From the NCBI GenBank assembly GCA_009741485.1, contig CM019214.1, positions 24,140,329 to 24,204,328 on the forward strand: DNA of 64,000 bases. Reading direction: 5' to 3'. A program made the translations under genes and the position numbers. How positions within the stretch are numbered: the first letter of the stretch is position 1; every line of letters begins with the position of its first letter. The notes beneath the pieces were generated by a model that was not told the DNA's origin, did not search any database, and saw only the letters and a program-made list of their open reading frames with translations. The DNA is from Malurus cyaneus samueli (Eukaryota > Chordata > Aves > Passeriformes > Maluridae). Of this stretch, positions 23,546-36,700 are shown piece by piece.

Positions 23546-25560
23546 AGAAAGAAAAAGCTGAGGGAAGAAACAGCAACTATCTCTTTAGATATTTAAATTT
23601 TCAATGTTATACAAGATATAAGAAATATGGTGAAAAGAAACGTGTCATTGTTGCACAACACAAGAAAACAGCATATAATAAGTTGCATAAAGAAATAGTC
23701 CCTTGTAGCAACTGATTTCCCAGGAAATCTTCCTATGAGATTTCAAGCTGAAAATCACTTGAAAGGTACCTGCTGCTGTGGGACTGTTGGGCAGAAAAGG
23801 CACTGTCTTTAGGCTGCTGACCTTGGAGAACTATAGATAACTTCATTAATGACACTGGAGGGGAAAAGATAATGACAACATGATTTTGTTCTTTAGAAGA
23901 GATAAAAATGTGCTTAGTAAATGGATGACCAGAATGGATGACATGCAAATGGGAGGGGCTGTTCTAATCTGGTACTTTGTTGCTTATCTGCTTTGTTTTC
24001 AGATTAACAAAATTTTTAATGATGTCTCACTTCCCTATGCAAAGATCTGAGCTCTGATTATTGACAAACAAATGTTGTGATGAAAATCAGATGAGTATTT
24101 AGATTATTAGACCATAATAAAACAAGGAAATACATTTAAAAAAACCCCAAACAATAATAACTTCTGGAGGTTGTTTACACAAAGAAAGAATTTTCAAAGA
24201 ATTCACAGAAGAACTAACCTCCTTTCAACGACTAAATTCTATTTAAAACTATAAAGGATATTGTTTACTTTATTATTTCTAATTATCACTCACTGGAGGA
24301 AGGTGACCCATTCCTGAGGGAGCAGTTTTTCTTTTGGCTCCTCTGCCTTTGCTGTCCACAAATATCAAGAATGGAAACATCACAAACAGGGACAACATGA
24401 AACAAAAGCAGAAAGCAGAGGCATAACTTAAAACTGTCAAGACCCAGTAAAAGGAAGCTGTTACTTTTCATCCAAGTTTGAGCTCCCCACCCAAAGGATC
24501 CGGCTATCTTCTTGCGAGGAGCTCAAAATAGAGTGCCAATTTTGCTTTTAACTCCACTTTTTTTGCTTCATGTCTATTAGACATGAAATGTGAACAAATA
24601 CAAAATAAATGCTAGCAGATCTAAAATTATGCCTTTCTTTTAACAAAAGATTGAGAGACATTAACATACATGCATTCAAAAGCATATTGAGTTGGGAAAT
24701 AACAAAAGCAACAAAGATTGCAGCACAGACTTTGTTATCTTTGTATTTAACAATGTGAATCAGTAACAAGATGAAGTGAGTGACATTAAAAGAACAGAGG
24801 ATTGGGGTGCCCTATAGGTATGGTACATATGCCCCAGACACTTACCTGATACCCAGATGAGCTTCTGAGATAATCTTTGCTTCTTTCTCATCAGTGAAAT
24901 CTACTGCTGAGCATATCTTAAATACTGCTTTTCCCAAGAGAGTTTTATGCATCCCCAAGTGAAGCATCAGTAAAAGAATGCGAGTTGTGTTCCTGAGTGG
25001 ATGAATATGTACATCCCTCAGATAACAGAGTTTAACTCTCAGCACTCATGTGATTTGTACTGTCCTGTGTGTGCAGAGGCAAGGACAGGGTGACCCAGCA
25101 CATCAAACAGCACTCAGCTCCCTTTTCCTGTCTTTGCTGCTAAAGGTAGCATCATTAAGGCAAGTCAGTAAAAGAAAGTGAAGGAACTTACTGTCTGAGG
25201 GAATACATCTCTACATTCTTAACTAGAAGTTCAGAACTTAGATTCTTACTGGCCACTTTTTAAATGTGTAAATTAAACAGGGAGGAAAATGTGCCATTTT
25301 AGGCTTCTTAACCTGGAAGCTAACCTAGTGTGAAGCAGGAACATCTTTGTGTTGTTCCAATCTGACCTAGCTATCTCTCAGCAAGGTAAAGTGGCAGTTT
25401 TCCCACTAATCTAAAAAGAAAAGGATTTCTGGCATAGTGGTAAAAGTCCCTTTTTTTTTGTTCTATCACCTGATCATACACTTGCTTTCCTAATTATGAT
25501 TTCTGAAAACCCACGGTGTTTTTGCTTGAGCTATGAAGAACATACCATAATGCTCACACC
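23546..25560. other. Non-coding unique sequence
   Basis: AT-rich, with scattered A runs. No repeat family, RNA gene or exon is recognised. Confidence 0.5.
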
Positions 25561-25564
25561 TTGG

Positions 25565-25822
25565 CCATGAGCAGGGGCCAGGAAGTAAAACACAAGAAGC
25601 TCAGTCTCAGCATGAGGAAGAGCCTCTTTACACCGAGGGTGGCAGAGCACCCTGACAGGCTGCCCAGGGAGGGCATGGAGCCCCTTTCTCTCTGGAGACA
25701 TTCAAACCCCCCCTGTTCCTGTCACCCACTCCAGGTGACCCTGCCTTGGCAGAGGGTTGCACTAAATTATCTCCAAGGTCTCTTCCAGCACGAGCAATTC
25801 CGTGATTCTATGATTCTGTGAC
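25565..25822 (+). mobile_element. CR1 LINE 3' UTR with terminal octamers
   Basis: It runs from a GAGCAGGGGCCAGGAAG word through GCATGAGGAAGAGCCTCTTTA and GGCTGCCCAGGGAGGGCATG. It continues through CCTGCCTTGGCAGAGGGTTG to ATTCTATGATTCTGTG at the end. The CCTTGGCAG block differs from the tail at 14366, so the two are different CR1 subfamilies. It is truncated at the 5' side, as is usual. Confidence 0.92.
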
Positions 25823-27174
25823 CTCATCAGCAGGAACCACACATGGCTGTTCTCACTCCTGGAGCATTCAGATCCCAGGCACAGCTTAACTTGTAGCAGC
25901 AAAACCAAGGGGCTGCCCAGAGCACACCTCTGTGTTCGAATGCAGACCTGTGCAACAGAACAATCAGGACACATTATCTTTTCTTTAAGGTGTAGTTAAG
26001 CATACAAATTGCATACAATAAGTAATAGCTCATAGTCCCCACTTTTGAGATTGATCTGGATGTGTTACACAACATGAACAAGTATTTAGCTTGGGATTTA
26101 TTCTGGGAACACTGACATACACAACCTGTGCTATATAAGTACATTCACAAGTTAAAGTAGCACCATCATTTTCTCTTCTCCTTCATCTGGAGAACATGTG
26201 TTTCCTTTGTTTGTTATCCAGACTTTTCAGATCTACCAGAGGGAATCATCAGTCACCTAGGATTGCTCAATTTACTATCACACATTCACTACAGAGCTGT
26301 TGGTGTCATTTATTTCCACAACAATAGTACACTGTGATCTCACTAGGGGCTTCTCTGCAAATCTGCGAGTCTTTTTTTATTCATGAGGGTCTGTCTTTGG
26401 CTCAATCTTCTCCCTTCTTACACTCTCTCTGGGTAATCTCACCCTTCGCTTCACATGAACATCTGCAAGCAGATTTGCAGATCTGCTCCCTGCTTGCCTA
26501 CCACTGCCAGCAAAAAGCTGCTGTGGCTGTTCTGCCATCAGGCACAGGCAGTGTTATTTTAGCTGGTTTTAACTACTGGTGGCTGTAGAAAATGCTCTGG
26601 AATTCTGGGAACCGAGATAATTGAAATTAAAGTAAATTGAAAGATAAACAAAACAAAATGTTGCAATTAAGAATTCTGATTTCAAAATGATTTTTTTTTG
26701 AGAGAGAGAGATATTAAGGGCACACACATGAACACACAGCTAATGGTAATGAGGTTATGAAAATTACCACAACAAATTTGGAGCAAAACTCATAAATGCA
26801 AATATGGCAGGCCAGAATATTTCCTCCCTGAAATGCATAACAGAAGAGGAAAACAAGGACAGAAGATTAACTATTTTCCACTAAACCTATGAAATGAGAA
26901 ATGGTATGATAAACAACAGCGAAAAAAATAAACTAATTCAAGAGACAGAGAGGGACAGAAACAGAGGAAAACAGATTAATTGCTTGGGCAACAGTGGCAA
27001 ATATTACAGCTTTGGTAGTATGCACAGCTCCAGGGCAAATCTTGAACTTTTGAAACAAAGCCAGTGAAGCAAAAGGAAAGCAGGATAAAATGTACTATGA
27101 GCTATCAAATGTGGCTCATGCCATCTAATACTTCTCTTCAATAAGAAGCTGATTTTCAAAACCTAAAAATATTT
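25823..27174. other. Non-coding unique sequence
   Basis: Includes a T8 run followed by GAGAGAGAGA at 26690-26710. Nothing else is recognised. Confidence 0.5.
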
Positions 27175-27265
27175 CTAAACCTTATGATGGATCTTATCCA
27201 TCTGGATTTTCATGGAGTAGGTGACAAACTGCCTCATATCATAATTTATTAGTAAAGCTGAAGAA
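27175..27265 (+). mobile_element. Fragment of CR1/L3-like reverse transcriptase
   Basis: Near 27188 the + strand reads D-L-I-H-L-D-F-H-G-V-G-D-K-L-P-H. This lines up with the CR1-clade reverse transcriptase block usually seen as D-L-I-Y-L-D-F-S-K-A-F-D-T-V-P-H. The flanking sequence is too decayed to extend the match with confidence, although weak similarity may continue to about 27500. It is an ancient, isolated scrap. Confidence 0.55.
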
Positions 27266-28537
27266 GAAAATATAAACTATATTTTCTATAAAACTACATT
27301 TTATAGAAGGACTACAAAATGACCAGTCAGGTGATTTTATTTTTGTTTCCTTCTTTCTTTGCTTACTTTGTTGTTGTCATCATTATTACTTCAGAGAATA
27401 ATTTCTGTCTGGTACTGAAAAAGTAAATACTGTCATACTGGGAGTTTACCAGGGAACACTTCAAAGATAGGGTTGCAAAATTTGAAGTTTCTCTTAACTT
27501 GTATTTTCACAACAAACCTGACACATGAATGGGATATTTTTCATTGAAGTTTACTAAAAATTATATTTGGGGTCATCATTAGTTCAAAGAAGGTTGAGAA
27601 GATCATACAGGATGAATGGGATGACTGAAAGCTGGAGTTACAAGCATGGGTTGAATTACAGCTGAGCTAAATACAAGTTTACTTGTTTTGGAAGTCTGAC
27701 TACACCTTCTGTTAGGAAGTCATCACTGGAAAAAGGTTCAAAAAATACCTGAATGTATCTTATCAATCACAGGGTGATTCTAATTCATCGATGAAATGAA
27801 AGCTGAGGGAAAAAAAACCAAAATGTCATCTCAAAAAAAAAGTCAAACAAGAGATTTCTAAAAGAGATACTCTGAGGTAAAAAATCTTGTGCAGTATAAG
27901 AGGAAGCTTGGCTTCTCATGACATGCCATAATGTGGTTATTACTTATAGCCAAGGGATCACCTTAACTCAAAAGACTCAAAAACCCAAGAGATGCTGGAG
28001 ATAAAATGTAGAAAAATTAAACCCTTTTATTCTTCATCCTCAGTACTCTCCTACTTCTGACACCATTTTTAGCCTCTTACAACTTGAGCTTGAAGCAAGG
28101 TTATGGAGATATCGTCACATAGAAGTGTCACTTGAATTATTGCCCAAAATTGCCTACGCTGTGCAGTCATTTGAAATGTGTCTGAAGGAGTTCTCGGTGA
28201 TCTCGTCCCTCACTGATTCCTCTGCAGCTCGTGTAGGGCATCCTGAGCCTGCTTTAGACAAGCTGGCCCCTGGGGAAACAGGGAAACTCTGTGTGGGGGC
28301 CACAGCCAGGGGAAATGTGAAATGTGATACTCTGGAAGCTGCCTCACATCAGATTGCCCAGTGCAGCAGCAGTGGCCTCCAGTCCCTGAGCCTCTGCATA
28401 TCTCTGAGGTTCTGTTCTGCTCCACATGTGAGAGAAGCTGATGCAAAGATTCTAGGAGCTCACCTGTTTTCTGTCATTGCATTTGTTTCTAAGTGACTAA
28501 TGAGACACACAATGTGTTCTCTGTTTCCATGAGGAGC
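27266..28537. other. Non-coding sequence, possibly with decayed CR1
   Basis: Weak CR1-like words are scattered to about 27780. A 123-codon open frame at 28125-28496 has no recognised features. No gene is supported. Confidence 0.4.
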
Positions 28538-29660
28538 TGTAAGGGGTTGACCCTGCTGGATTTCAGGCACCCACCACAACCTCCATCTCACTCCCCTCTG
28601 CAGATGGACAGGGGAGAGAAAATATAATGAAAGGTTCATGAGTTGAGATAAGGTCAGGGAGTGATCACTCACCAAATACCATCACAGGCAAAACAGACCA
28701 AATTAGAGATATTAATTGAATTTCTTACTAACAAAATCAGAACAGGATAATTAGAAGCAAAACAAGACCTGAAAAATACCTTCCTCTCACCTCACTCTCC
28801 TTCCCAGCTCTACTTTTTCCCCTCCCAGGGGAACAGGGAGACAGTGAATGGGGTTTATGGTCAGTTCATCACAGGTTTTCTCTCCCACTGCTCAGGAGAG
28901 GAGTCGTTCCCCTGCTCCAGCTCGTGGTCCTTCCCATGGGAGACAGTTCTCTGGGGACTTTTCCATCCCACGAGCAACAGCGCTCCACAAACTGCTGCAA
29001 CATGGGTCACTCCTCCATGGGGTGCAGTCCTTCAGGCACAGCCTGCTCCAGTGTGGATCCTCCATGGGATGACAAATCCTACAAGGAAACCTGTTCCAGA
29101 GTTGGCTTCTCTGTCCCCAGGTCTGCAGGTCCTTGCCAGGACCCTGCACCAGCATAGATAGGATTCCCATGGGCTCACAGCATCCTCTCACACATCCCCC
29201 TGCTCCAGCATGAGTCTCTTCCAGGGGGCTGCAGGTGGATCTTTTCATCCCTGTGCCCTCCATGAGCTTCAGGTGGATCTTTTCATCCCTGTGCCCTCCA
29301 TGAGCTGCAGAGGCACAGCTGCTTCACCATGGGCTGCAGGGGAGCCGAGCTCCAGCATCTGGAGCACCTCCTGCACCTCCTTCTGCACTGACCTCGGTGT
29401 CTGCAGAGTTGTTCCTCTCACATGTTCTCACTCCACTCTGCCTGCAATTACATCTGTGCAATAACTTTATTTTCCATCTTCAATCTGTTTTCACAGAGGT
29501 GTTGCCATAATTTCTAATTGGTTTGGCCACTGGCACATACAATGTGGAGCTGTCAGGGATTGTTTTTATCAGATACAGGGAAGGTTCTGGCAGCTTCTCA
29601 CAGAAGACCCCCCTATAGTCCCCCACTACAACAGCTTGGCCATGCAAATGCAATAAAACA
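28538..29660 (-). mobile_element. Near-complete LTR of an avian endogenous retrovirus (about 1.1 kb)
   Basis: On the minus strand this unit starts TGTTTTATTGCATTTGCATGG (29660) and ends CAACCCCTTACA (28538), giving the TG...CA ends of an LTR. Inside are many tandem-like C/T-rich blocks built on CTGCTCCAGC and CATGGG-CTGCAG words, a pattern I know from a long LTR common in bird genomes. Length agrees with that family (just over 1 kb). The minus-strand TATA region near 29470 and the poly(A) region near 28725 are decayed, since no perfect AATAAA is seen there. The 6 bp outside each end (GCTATA and GCTCCT on the minus strand) agree at only three positions, so a target-site duplication is not shown. 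No viral genes are adjacent: a solo LTR. Confidence 0.75.
29232..29307. repeat. 38-bp direct tandem duplication inside the LTR
   Basis: Copies 29232-29269 and 29270-29307 are identical except for the last base. The near identity inside an otherwise worn LTR suggests that the duplication came after insertion, or that it was kept homogeneous. Confidence 0.95.
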
Positions 29661-32600
29661 TATAGCTTCAAACAGATATTGAACAATAGCCTTTATGCCA
29701 TGAAAGGCCAGTATGCCAGCCCAGGACACGTCTGCAGCTGCCAAAAGCATTTTTCCATTGGGGAGAATGTCAGGATCAAGCAAAAATGAAAAGGAAATAA
29801 GCCTTAAATCGAAGTAAAATTCAAACTGGATTTGTATCTGTGAGGAGAAAGCTAACAAATCTCTTTGGAATAGGAAGCATTCGAGGTAAAAAAGGCTGTT
29901 AAGTGGAGATAATGTGTACAGGAACAAGTAGTATCCAGGCATTTCTTTATAAATCACATTTGTATAAGGCCATAGAAAAAGTTACGGTAGAGATGAAATG
30001 AAAGATCACTGTTGTAAAAGGACAAAAAATAGCAAAAGGACAGTAAAGACCTTTTGAGACGTATTGTGTTATAATCAAGTTCTCTGAAATCTATAGCAAT
30101 GATCAAGCTAATTCTTTGAAATGCCACAAGTGGCTTTCCATGATGTGGTGGAAAAGTGCAAGTGATCAGTATGGAGAAAACAACAAGCGCTGTCTGAAAG
30201 GGAGTTTCTGCTCTGCTAAGGAAAACCCTCTTGTAAAGCCTCCTGTCTCCTGTGCCTGGTGAGCTGGAGGCACCCTGAGGCACGAGGAGCTGTGTCCCTG
30301 CCGTGCAGCCCAGAGCACAGAGGCACCATGCGGAGGAACATCTGCCCCTGTGATAGCAGAGAAGCTTTCCAAAACATTCACTGTTTAAAGTGTTGGCCTC
30401 AAGAGCCCTTCAGATGCCTGTGCTGTGGTGTCTCCTATTTGTTTTCCCAGCCCAAGGCACGGACTCTGCCAGCAGGAGATGGAGGTGTGAAGAAGGGACC
30501 AAGGAGCAGGGAACACAGGCAGTGATGGACTCTTGCTGTGGGACAGGAGCTGAGTCAGGCAGAGGGTGTGCTGAAAACACTGATGTCAGGTGGCAAGGGG
30601 AGAGGATTTTGGAGGAAGTGGTCTGACCTTCTGCCCTTTCCCAGTGTCAGAGAAGCCAGAGGGACAGGGATGACACAGGAGATGGGACAAGGCTGGACAT
30701 GGGATGTAGCACAGTTTGGCTGGCAAAAGAACAATAGAGACAGATAGAAGGATGGCACTGGAAGGGGAAATGAAGAAAATAAAAACACATGAGAGAAAGG
30801 AGTCAGCAAAAGACAGTCAACGCCAAGCTGTCCTGGCACAGTGCTACCCTGAGTTTTCCCTTGTTCTCCCAGCACCTAAGGCAGTGTGACACCACTCAGG
30901 CAGACAAGAGTCCCTCCACTGATGGTGGAGAGCAGTGTGACCTAGCTGGCCTTCAGCTGGGAAGAGCAGAGGCTTGTCCTCCAGCAGGAGACCCCACAAT
31001 TTTCTACACGTGGATGTAGAAGGCACCATGCTGCCAGGCAAAGATACCCAAAAGGAATAAGCAGGGACTGATCCTGCAAGCTGCTGTTGACTTCCCGAGT
31101 AGGAAAGAGAATCTTCATGTAATCCACACAGGAAAATGCTTACAGAGGTTTTTAAACCTGAGCCAATGGAGCAGTCTTTAGCTTAGTCATATTTAAAGCC
31201 CATGACAACTTCTGCAAAGGAAAAGGTAAAAATAACCTAGCAGGGATCTAGAAGGTGGTTTGACACAGACAGCAAGGTGTTTTGAGCCAGATATGTTTAA
31301 GCAGCAAAGATGATGTAGAGTTGTTTAACAGGGAATCCCCAGTGAGCTCTTTTGTCTGGAACAGAGTGATTGAATCCCACCTGGCACACCTGGTAGGTCA
31401 GATGGTTTATCCTGGAGGTTGGACCTGCTGCAGCGAAGTAGGGCATCTGCCCCACGTTCCCACTCTAGTCAGAGCAGCCCCATTCCACAGGAGAAAGTCC
31501 AAGAAGAAATTGCTGCAAAACCAGAGCCACTTTTCCTAGTCCCAGTTGACAAAAGTCAGCAAGGCTGAGATTTACATTTGAGAAACAGCAAGCAGCAGAC
31601 TTGTCTGCTGTCTGTTACAGCCTGGCAACCTGGACATAGTCTAAACTCATCACTTCATCTGTCTGCAGATAACCTGCACACAGCAGCGTGGATTTTGCCT
31701 GAACTGGGCTCATGTCTATCCCATGCATAGTGAGGATCTGTCATTTTTATACAGCAGCTCTCAAAGGAAACACTGGCCTGCATTTTGCTCAAAATGCCAC
31801 CTGACAATACCAGAAAGACCAAGTGTTGCCCAAGGACTGGACCAAAGCGTCAGAAGGCAGCTCACAGTAGCACTCCTTAGCATTATTCCAGCATTGGCTC
31901 CCTGGAAATAGCCTCTAGCTGGATCTATTGTGGGAATAACAAGAAAGAGCTTATCCCTCTTCTGTAAGTTTTAGTACAGAAAACAAATTATCATGTGAAC
32001 AACAGAGCTAATAAAGCTCAGTTCCATTGCCATCTGCTCCATAGAGTTGGATTTTGCTGGGTTGACAATACCTTTGCTCTGTAAAGGGACTGCTGCAGTC
32101 TCTGGCTTTTACCTGGCTTTTACCTGGATGCTGGTTTTCATCAAACTGTTCTCTAATGCGGGTTGAAAATTGTCTGTATATCAAAAGCTAACAGAGTGGA
32201 ATAGACACACAGACGTGCAAACACACAGAAGCCAAGGAAGCTTAATTTCCTTTGAGGACCCGGCTGAAGAATGAACTGTAACATTCATTTCCGAGAGAGA
32301 AAGGAAGAAAATACATCAATAGAGAATTACAACTTGAATGTATCCCCAAGTAATACTGATCTCAGTACTCCATTATATGTTCATCTGCTAAAACATCGTC
32401 TAACTCTGTTATTTTCAGGTGCTTCTTTCACTTGCATACAGACTGTTGAAGAAACAAGTCATCATGTCAACAGTCAGTGATGGAGTAAATGTTCAGGATT
32501 AATTTTGTTCAAAGATCTGATCTCTCTCATGTGGCCAGCCAGTGCAGTACAGCCCACTTGAGCACTGAGACTGAGTTTCCATCAAAAGTTCCATAAGCTC

Positions 32601-32713
32601 ACAGCAGCACAGGAGGCTCATCCTGAAGTGCTGGGGAACACAGGATCTGTCATCTGTCAGTTGCAGTTGGCACTCAGGCTCTTTCAAGAGAAATAAATAT
32701 CGTGACATCTTAC
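29661..32713. other. Non-coding unique sequence, GC-richer 30.2-31.1 kb
   Basis: The middle part is richer in G+C with several short overlapping open frames (at most 114 codons). A local 11-bp tandem word (CTGGCTTTTAC) repeats near 32103-32125. No repeat family or exon is recognised. Confidence 0.5.
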
Positions 32714-32954
32714 CTGTCAGACACTGAAGGACTGTCAAATCCAAATTTCTCAAATACTTTCATCCTCGCGTGACGAGGTTGACACCTGTGATTGATGGTT
32801 CTGACATTTCAGACCTTGCTTGGGGTGGCATGATGCCTGTCTGCCTCCCAGAGAACATTCCAGGGAACAGAGGAAAACCTGGGAAGAGCATTCCAGGATA
32901 GGCAAACCCACCTCGAGGGAGTCTTTTTTGCTTTGATTTGCTTTGTGTTCCCAC
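32714..32954 (-). other. Coding-like island with a strong splice donor (possible exon relic)
   Basis: On the minus strand a frame from 32954 to a TGA at 32762-32760 encodes a basic segment followed by a Pro/Gly/Phe/Met-rich segment (AYPGMLFPGFPLFPGMF). A second frame then opens at an ATG (32763) overlapping that TGA, reads MKVFEKFGFDSPSVSD, and meets a near-perfect donor, CAG|GTAAGA, at 32714|32713. The P/G/F/M composition recalls secretory calcium-binding phosphoprotein (enamel matrix) exons, whose genes are dead in birds. That is only a compositional resemblance. No acceptor, signal peptide or partner exon is seen, and a chance origin is quite possible. Confidence 0.12.
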
Positions 32955-33348
32955 CTTGGTTGGCTCCCAACATCAGAGTCAGAGGACGGCTAAAGGGACC
33001 CCAAAAGGGAGATGCATTTCCCTTGAGCATGGGAGCCCTGGCACTGACAGCCTGAGAGGTGCAGCCTCTGTTGTTCAGCACTGCAGAGAGGATCTGTGAG
33101 CACTCAGGCTGCCTCTCCTCCCTGTTCTGGAGGAGGACTTTTCACAGGGGGAAAGTTGTGAGGGAAAGGGACAATTGGTGACCTTGAGGGAAGGGCCTGG
33201 ATCTGGGAGTAATGAGGCTCAAAGCATGACTCTCTCCAGTCTGGCACTTTCCAAAAGTGAGGAATCTATGACCTCCCTGAAGTGATGGGAAGACAATCAT
33301 CAGTGTATCCTGGTTCTGGACATGAGAGGAATTCAGCTTTCTTCCCTC
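32955..33348. other. Unique spacer
   Basis: Sequence of average composition between the coding-like island and the pentamer-rich tract. Nothing recognised. Confidence 0.5.
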
Positions 33349-33400
33349 TATCATATCATACAATATCATCTAATACAATATCATATCGTATCATATCTTA
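33349..33400. repeat. Imperfect ATCAT/ATACA pentamer-rich tract
   Basis: About ten degenerate 5-bp units (ATCAT, ACAAT, CTAAT variants) in 52 bp form a worn microsatellite directly upstream of a CR1 fragment. Confidence 0.85.
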
Positions 33401-33510
33401 TTGGTCCCTCTCTACAAGAAAAACATGGAGGTGCTGGAGCACCGAAGAAAGGGAAGAGAGCTGGTAAAGGATCTGAACCATGTCTTATGAGGAGCGACTG
33501 AGGAAACAAT
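33401..33510 (+). mobile_element. Short CR1 LINE fragment (ORF2 C-terminus)
   Basis: The words ACATGGAGGTGCTGGAGCA (33423) and CTTATGAGGAGCGACTGAGG (33484) match the CR1 block encoding E-V-L-E-x-V-Q-R-R...S-Y-E-E-R-L-R. The LVKGLEH-like part between them is recognisable but worn. There is no 3' tail. Confidence 0.8.
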
Positions 33511-33731
33511 TGCCTCCTTTACTGCTCCTCTGCACACCAGCAGGAGTTTGGGTGGCAGGAGCCAGGTCAGCAGTAAGAGGTGAATTAGGCACAGCTTAAT
33601 GCTGGCTGTCACATGGTCTGTCCCAGCAGCTTCATTGCATGTGACAGAGTGCTGAGCTTGCTGGCACAAACCACAGCTCATCACCTTGCCAGGTTTTCCC
33701 TAAGTTTGTTGTGCAAATAAGGCCTGCCTCA

Positions 33732-33766
<35 letters not shown>
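33732..33766. repeat. (TGTC)n microsatellite
   Basis: Nearly nine perfect TGTC units in 35 bp. It is likely polymorphic in length. Confidence 0.97.
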
Positions 33767-36700
33767 AAGCACTCTCTGACACGAGGCAGGCAAAATATCT
33801 TTACTGATGCCTGGCTCCGAGTGCCATGTTTCATCCTGGTGCAGAATATCCCACTTGACTCAGCATCTCAAAAGAATGTTGTTTCCAGGATGGAAATAAA
33901 CAGAGTCAACCACAATAATTTCACTTTTTTATTAGAAAAAAGTTAATTTTATTTCCTTTTAAACCTCTAACACTATGCCACCCTTGCATGCACTGAAAAC
34001 ACCCTTTTCTGCACTGACTTGAATTTTTTTTTTTTCAGTTCTTATTTTGGGCCTGGGGTTTTTTATTGCTGAGGGTTTTTTTAGAGCTATTAGAGCTGCA
34101 GTAAAACAGCAACCACTGACAACCAGCCGCCCACCCACACATTGAGACCTGTTGCAAACTCTTTCAATGTCAAATATGCTAGAAAATCCAAAGAGAATTT
34201 AGCATAGAAATAAGATTCTGTAAGAAATGTTCTTAAACATTCTACTGAGGATTGTATTGAGTATTTTAGATTGATTTTTAATGCACTTTTTTTTCCAGAT
34301 GATTGAGGAAGAATACTGCTGAGACAGATAACAGCTTTAAATACACACGCCTGTTTAACCTGACAGCTTGCAAACAGTGGAGTGACAAAGTTCATGAGCT
34401 GCACGAGGAGCCATCCCAAGCTCTCCACAACTCTAACTTATGATCTCCAGTAGAAACTAGCAGCTCAGGCTAAAACTGGGCAACAGGATTCACAATTTAT
34501 CCTTTTGCTTATTTTTTCTCAGCAATGTATGCTCACGATTTTTAATCTTTGTCTGTATCAAAGGCTGCTCTTTTGTTCTTTTCTATTGCTTGCATTCAGT
34601 GTTTGGAGCAGCAAATTTATTTGTGAAGAACTAGGTAAGATTTGGTATTTGTCAATGTGATTTTCAAGTGCACAGTGTTGCTGTTACACATTTCCTTTTC
34701 ATCAGAAAAGCAAACTGGTCTTTCTTTTGTAATGTAAGCCTAAAAACTTACCCGGTGCCAGTTTCTGGTTTCCTGTTACTGGGTTTCAGCTGCAGATGTC
34801 AATTTTCTGGCATGCAGCCTAAGTTCAGCCTCAGGTGAAAGGACACCGCAGATAGAGGAGGCAGAGGGTCTGATGCAGAGTGGTAAAATGCATTTCCTAT
34901 TTGCAAAAGGATCAGTCTGCCCATGAAAGTCACTCCGGAGAGAATTCCAGCTCTTACAGTGAGGAAATGATGGGAAGGGATAGAGGGATTCCACTTAAAA
35001 AAGTGCGAATGAGCAGAAGAACAAGGAAGAAGTAGTAAAGGGAATCTACTTTGATTCTAAATTTAAAGAAAAGAGGAATAAAATTGGAGGTATAGTAGCA
35101 TAAAAGGAAGATGAGATGACGAGCTTGGCAATTTGTGAAAGGCAAAAATTGGTGTCTAAAATACATGGAGTGTGCACCATGATAGGGATGGGACAAGATC
35201 TAGGCAAAGCATTGAGTGAGCAGGCAGGAAAGGGAGTCCCTATACTTGTATTTACTGGTCCTAGTGGGATCCTAAAAAGTTTATTTTTACTCTCAATAGT
35301 GAAAAAGATCTCCAGTAGTGTTTTTAACTAGATTTCAGAGCAATTAAAACAATGGTCAAAACTCAAAAGTGCTACATGTGAATGAGAAACAAGACATGAG
35401 ATCAGATTGTGTCTGCAAGAGGCCACTATTGGTTGCAATCTCCACTGTGACAACCAGAAAAGTGTGCCCCTGTTTCAGCCCAGCTGCTGAGCACGAGTGA
35501 CTGATGATCCAGAAAGGGAAATTCCACACAAAAACTGAGCTGGTTGTGTCACCAAACTCATCCATTGTCTTTCATCTTATTAAATGGCATGTTCAAGGTT
35601 ACAGTTTGGACTCCTTTATGTCCTTACCACTCTGTACATCAAGTTAGGAGTAAAAACACATAAACCTCATTGCAAATTGCCATTCTAGGCATTCTGTCCT
35701 CATCCTGCATACACCAGCTTAGTCCAGCCTTGCTTCACTGCCCCTTAGACTCCAGGCAGATGGAGCTATGGTCCACCCCAGCTATGGTCTTTTTTCAGGC
35801 CAACTTGCATATTGAATGCAAGATAGGTATTCATATACAGGCAACATTTACGAAAGGTTTATCTAAAAGCACAAATCTTCTCTTGCCTGCCAAATCAGCT
35901 TCTAGTTAAGCCTGAGAACAGGGGAAGAACCTCTGCAATAAAATGCTATTTCAATATTACAGTACAGTTCATCCTATAAAAGAGATAAAAATAAGAATAA
36001 AAAGTCTAAAGCCATGAAAATCAAACCCACTAAGACAGATGTTTATCTACCTCCTGCTGCTCTGTCCCAGACTAAAACTTTTAATTTCGAGCTTTCCTTC
36101 TCATGTGCTCTCCTCTATTTGCATGTTTGTATACATTGCCTCATCTGCCTCATCTGGGAGAAAATTGTTAAGATATTTTCAATTTTGACCTCAAGACAAA
36201 GTGCATTGCACAGGTAATTGTCCTGGCTTGTTATCTGCACCACAGCATTTATGCCTTGCATCCCTCTGCATTACATTGGTGTAACTTCATTGGTCTTTGC
36301 GTACCAGGTACTTTACAACCCAGGTTGGTTCTGTAGTACTCTTGCTGAGTTAATTTCTAATCCTGTCCTTACCCCACCATTTATGTCCACCTTGATCACT
36401 TAATTAAGACTGGTTTTCCATTTCCATGCCAGTGATTTTTCTATAGAGCCTTCACCTTAAAATTTGCTTCCCCAATGCCTCCAAAATTCTTTCCTTGTCT
36501 GCCTTCTTGTTCCTCTTTTTGGTTTCTCAAACCTTTTACCACAAAAATCTCTACAGTAATGTAGTCACTGTTTTACTCATTTGTTCTCTGGCACACACCA
36601 TCTGGAGGAGGTTCTTTCACACTATTTTATATATCCACCTCCTTACAGTTGTCCCTTGTCTAATCAACTCTCAAACCAAGCTTTGGTAGACTCTGGAGAA

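Noticed and set aside
28892..29263. Several 70-120 codon open frames on both strands
   Set aside because: They lie inside the ERV LTR. The C/T- and G/A-rich repeated blocks hold few stops, so long frames appear without coding.
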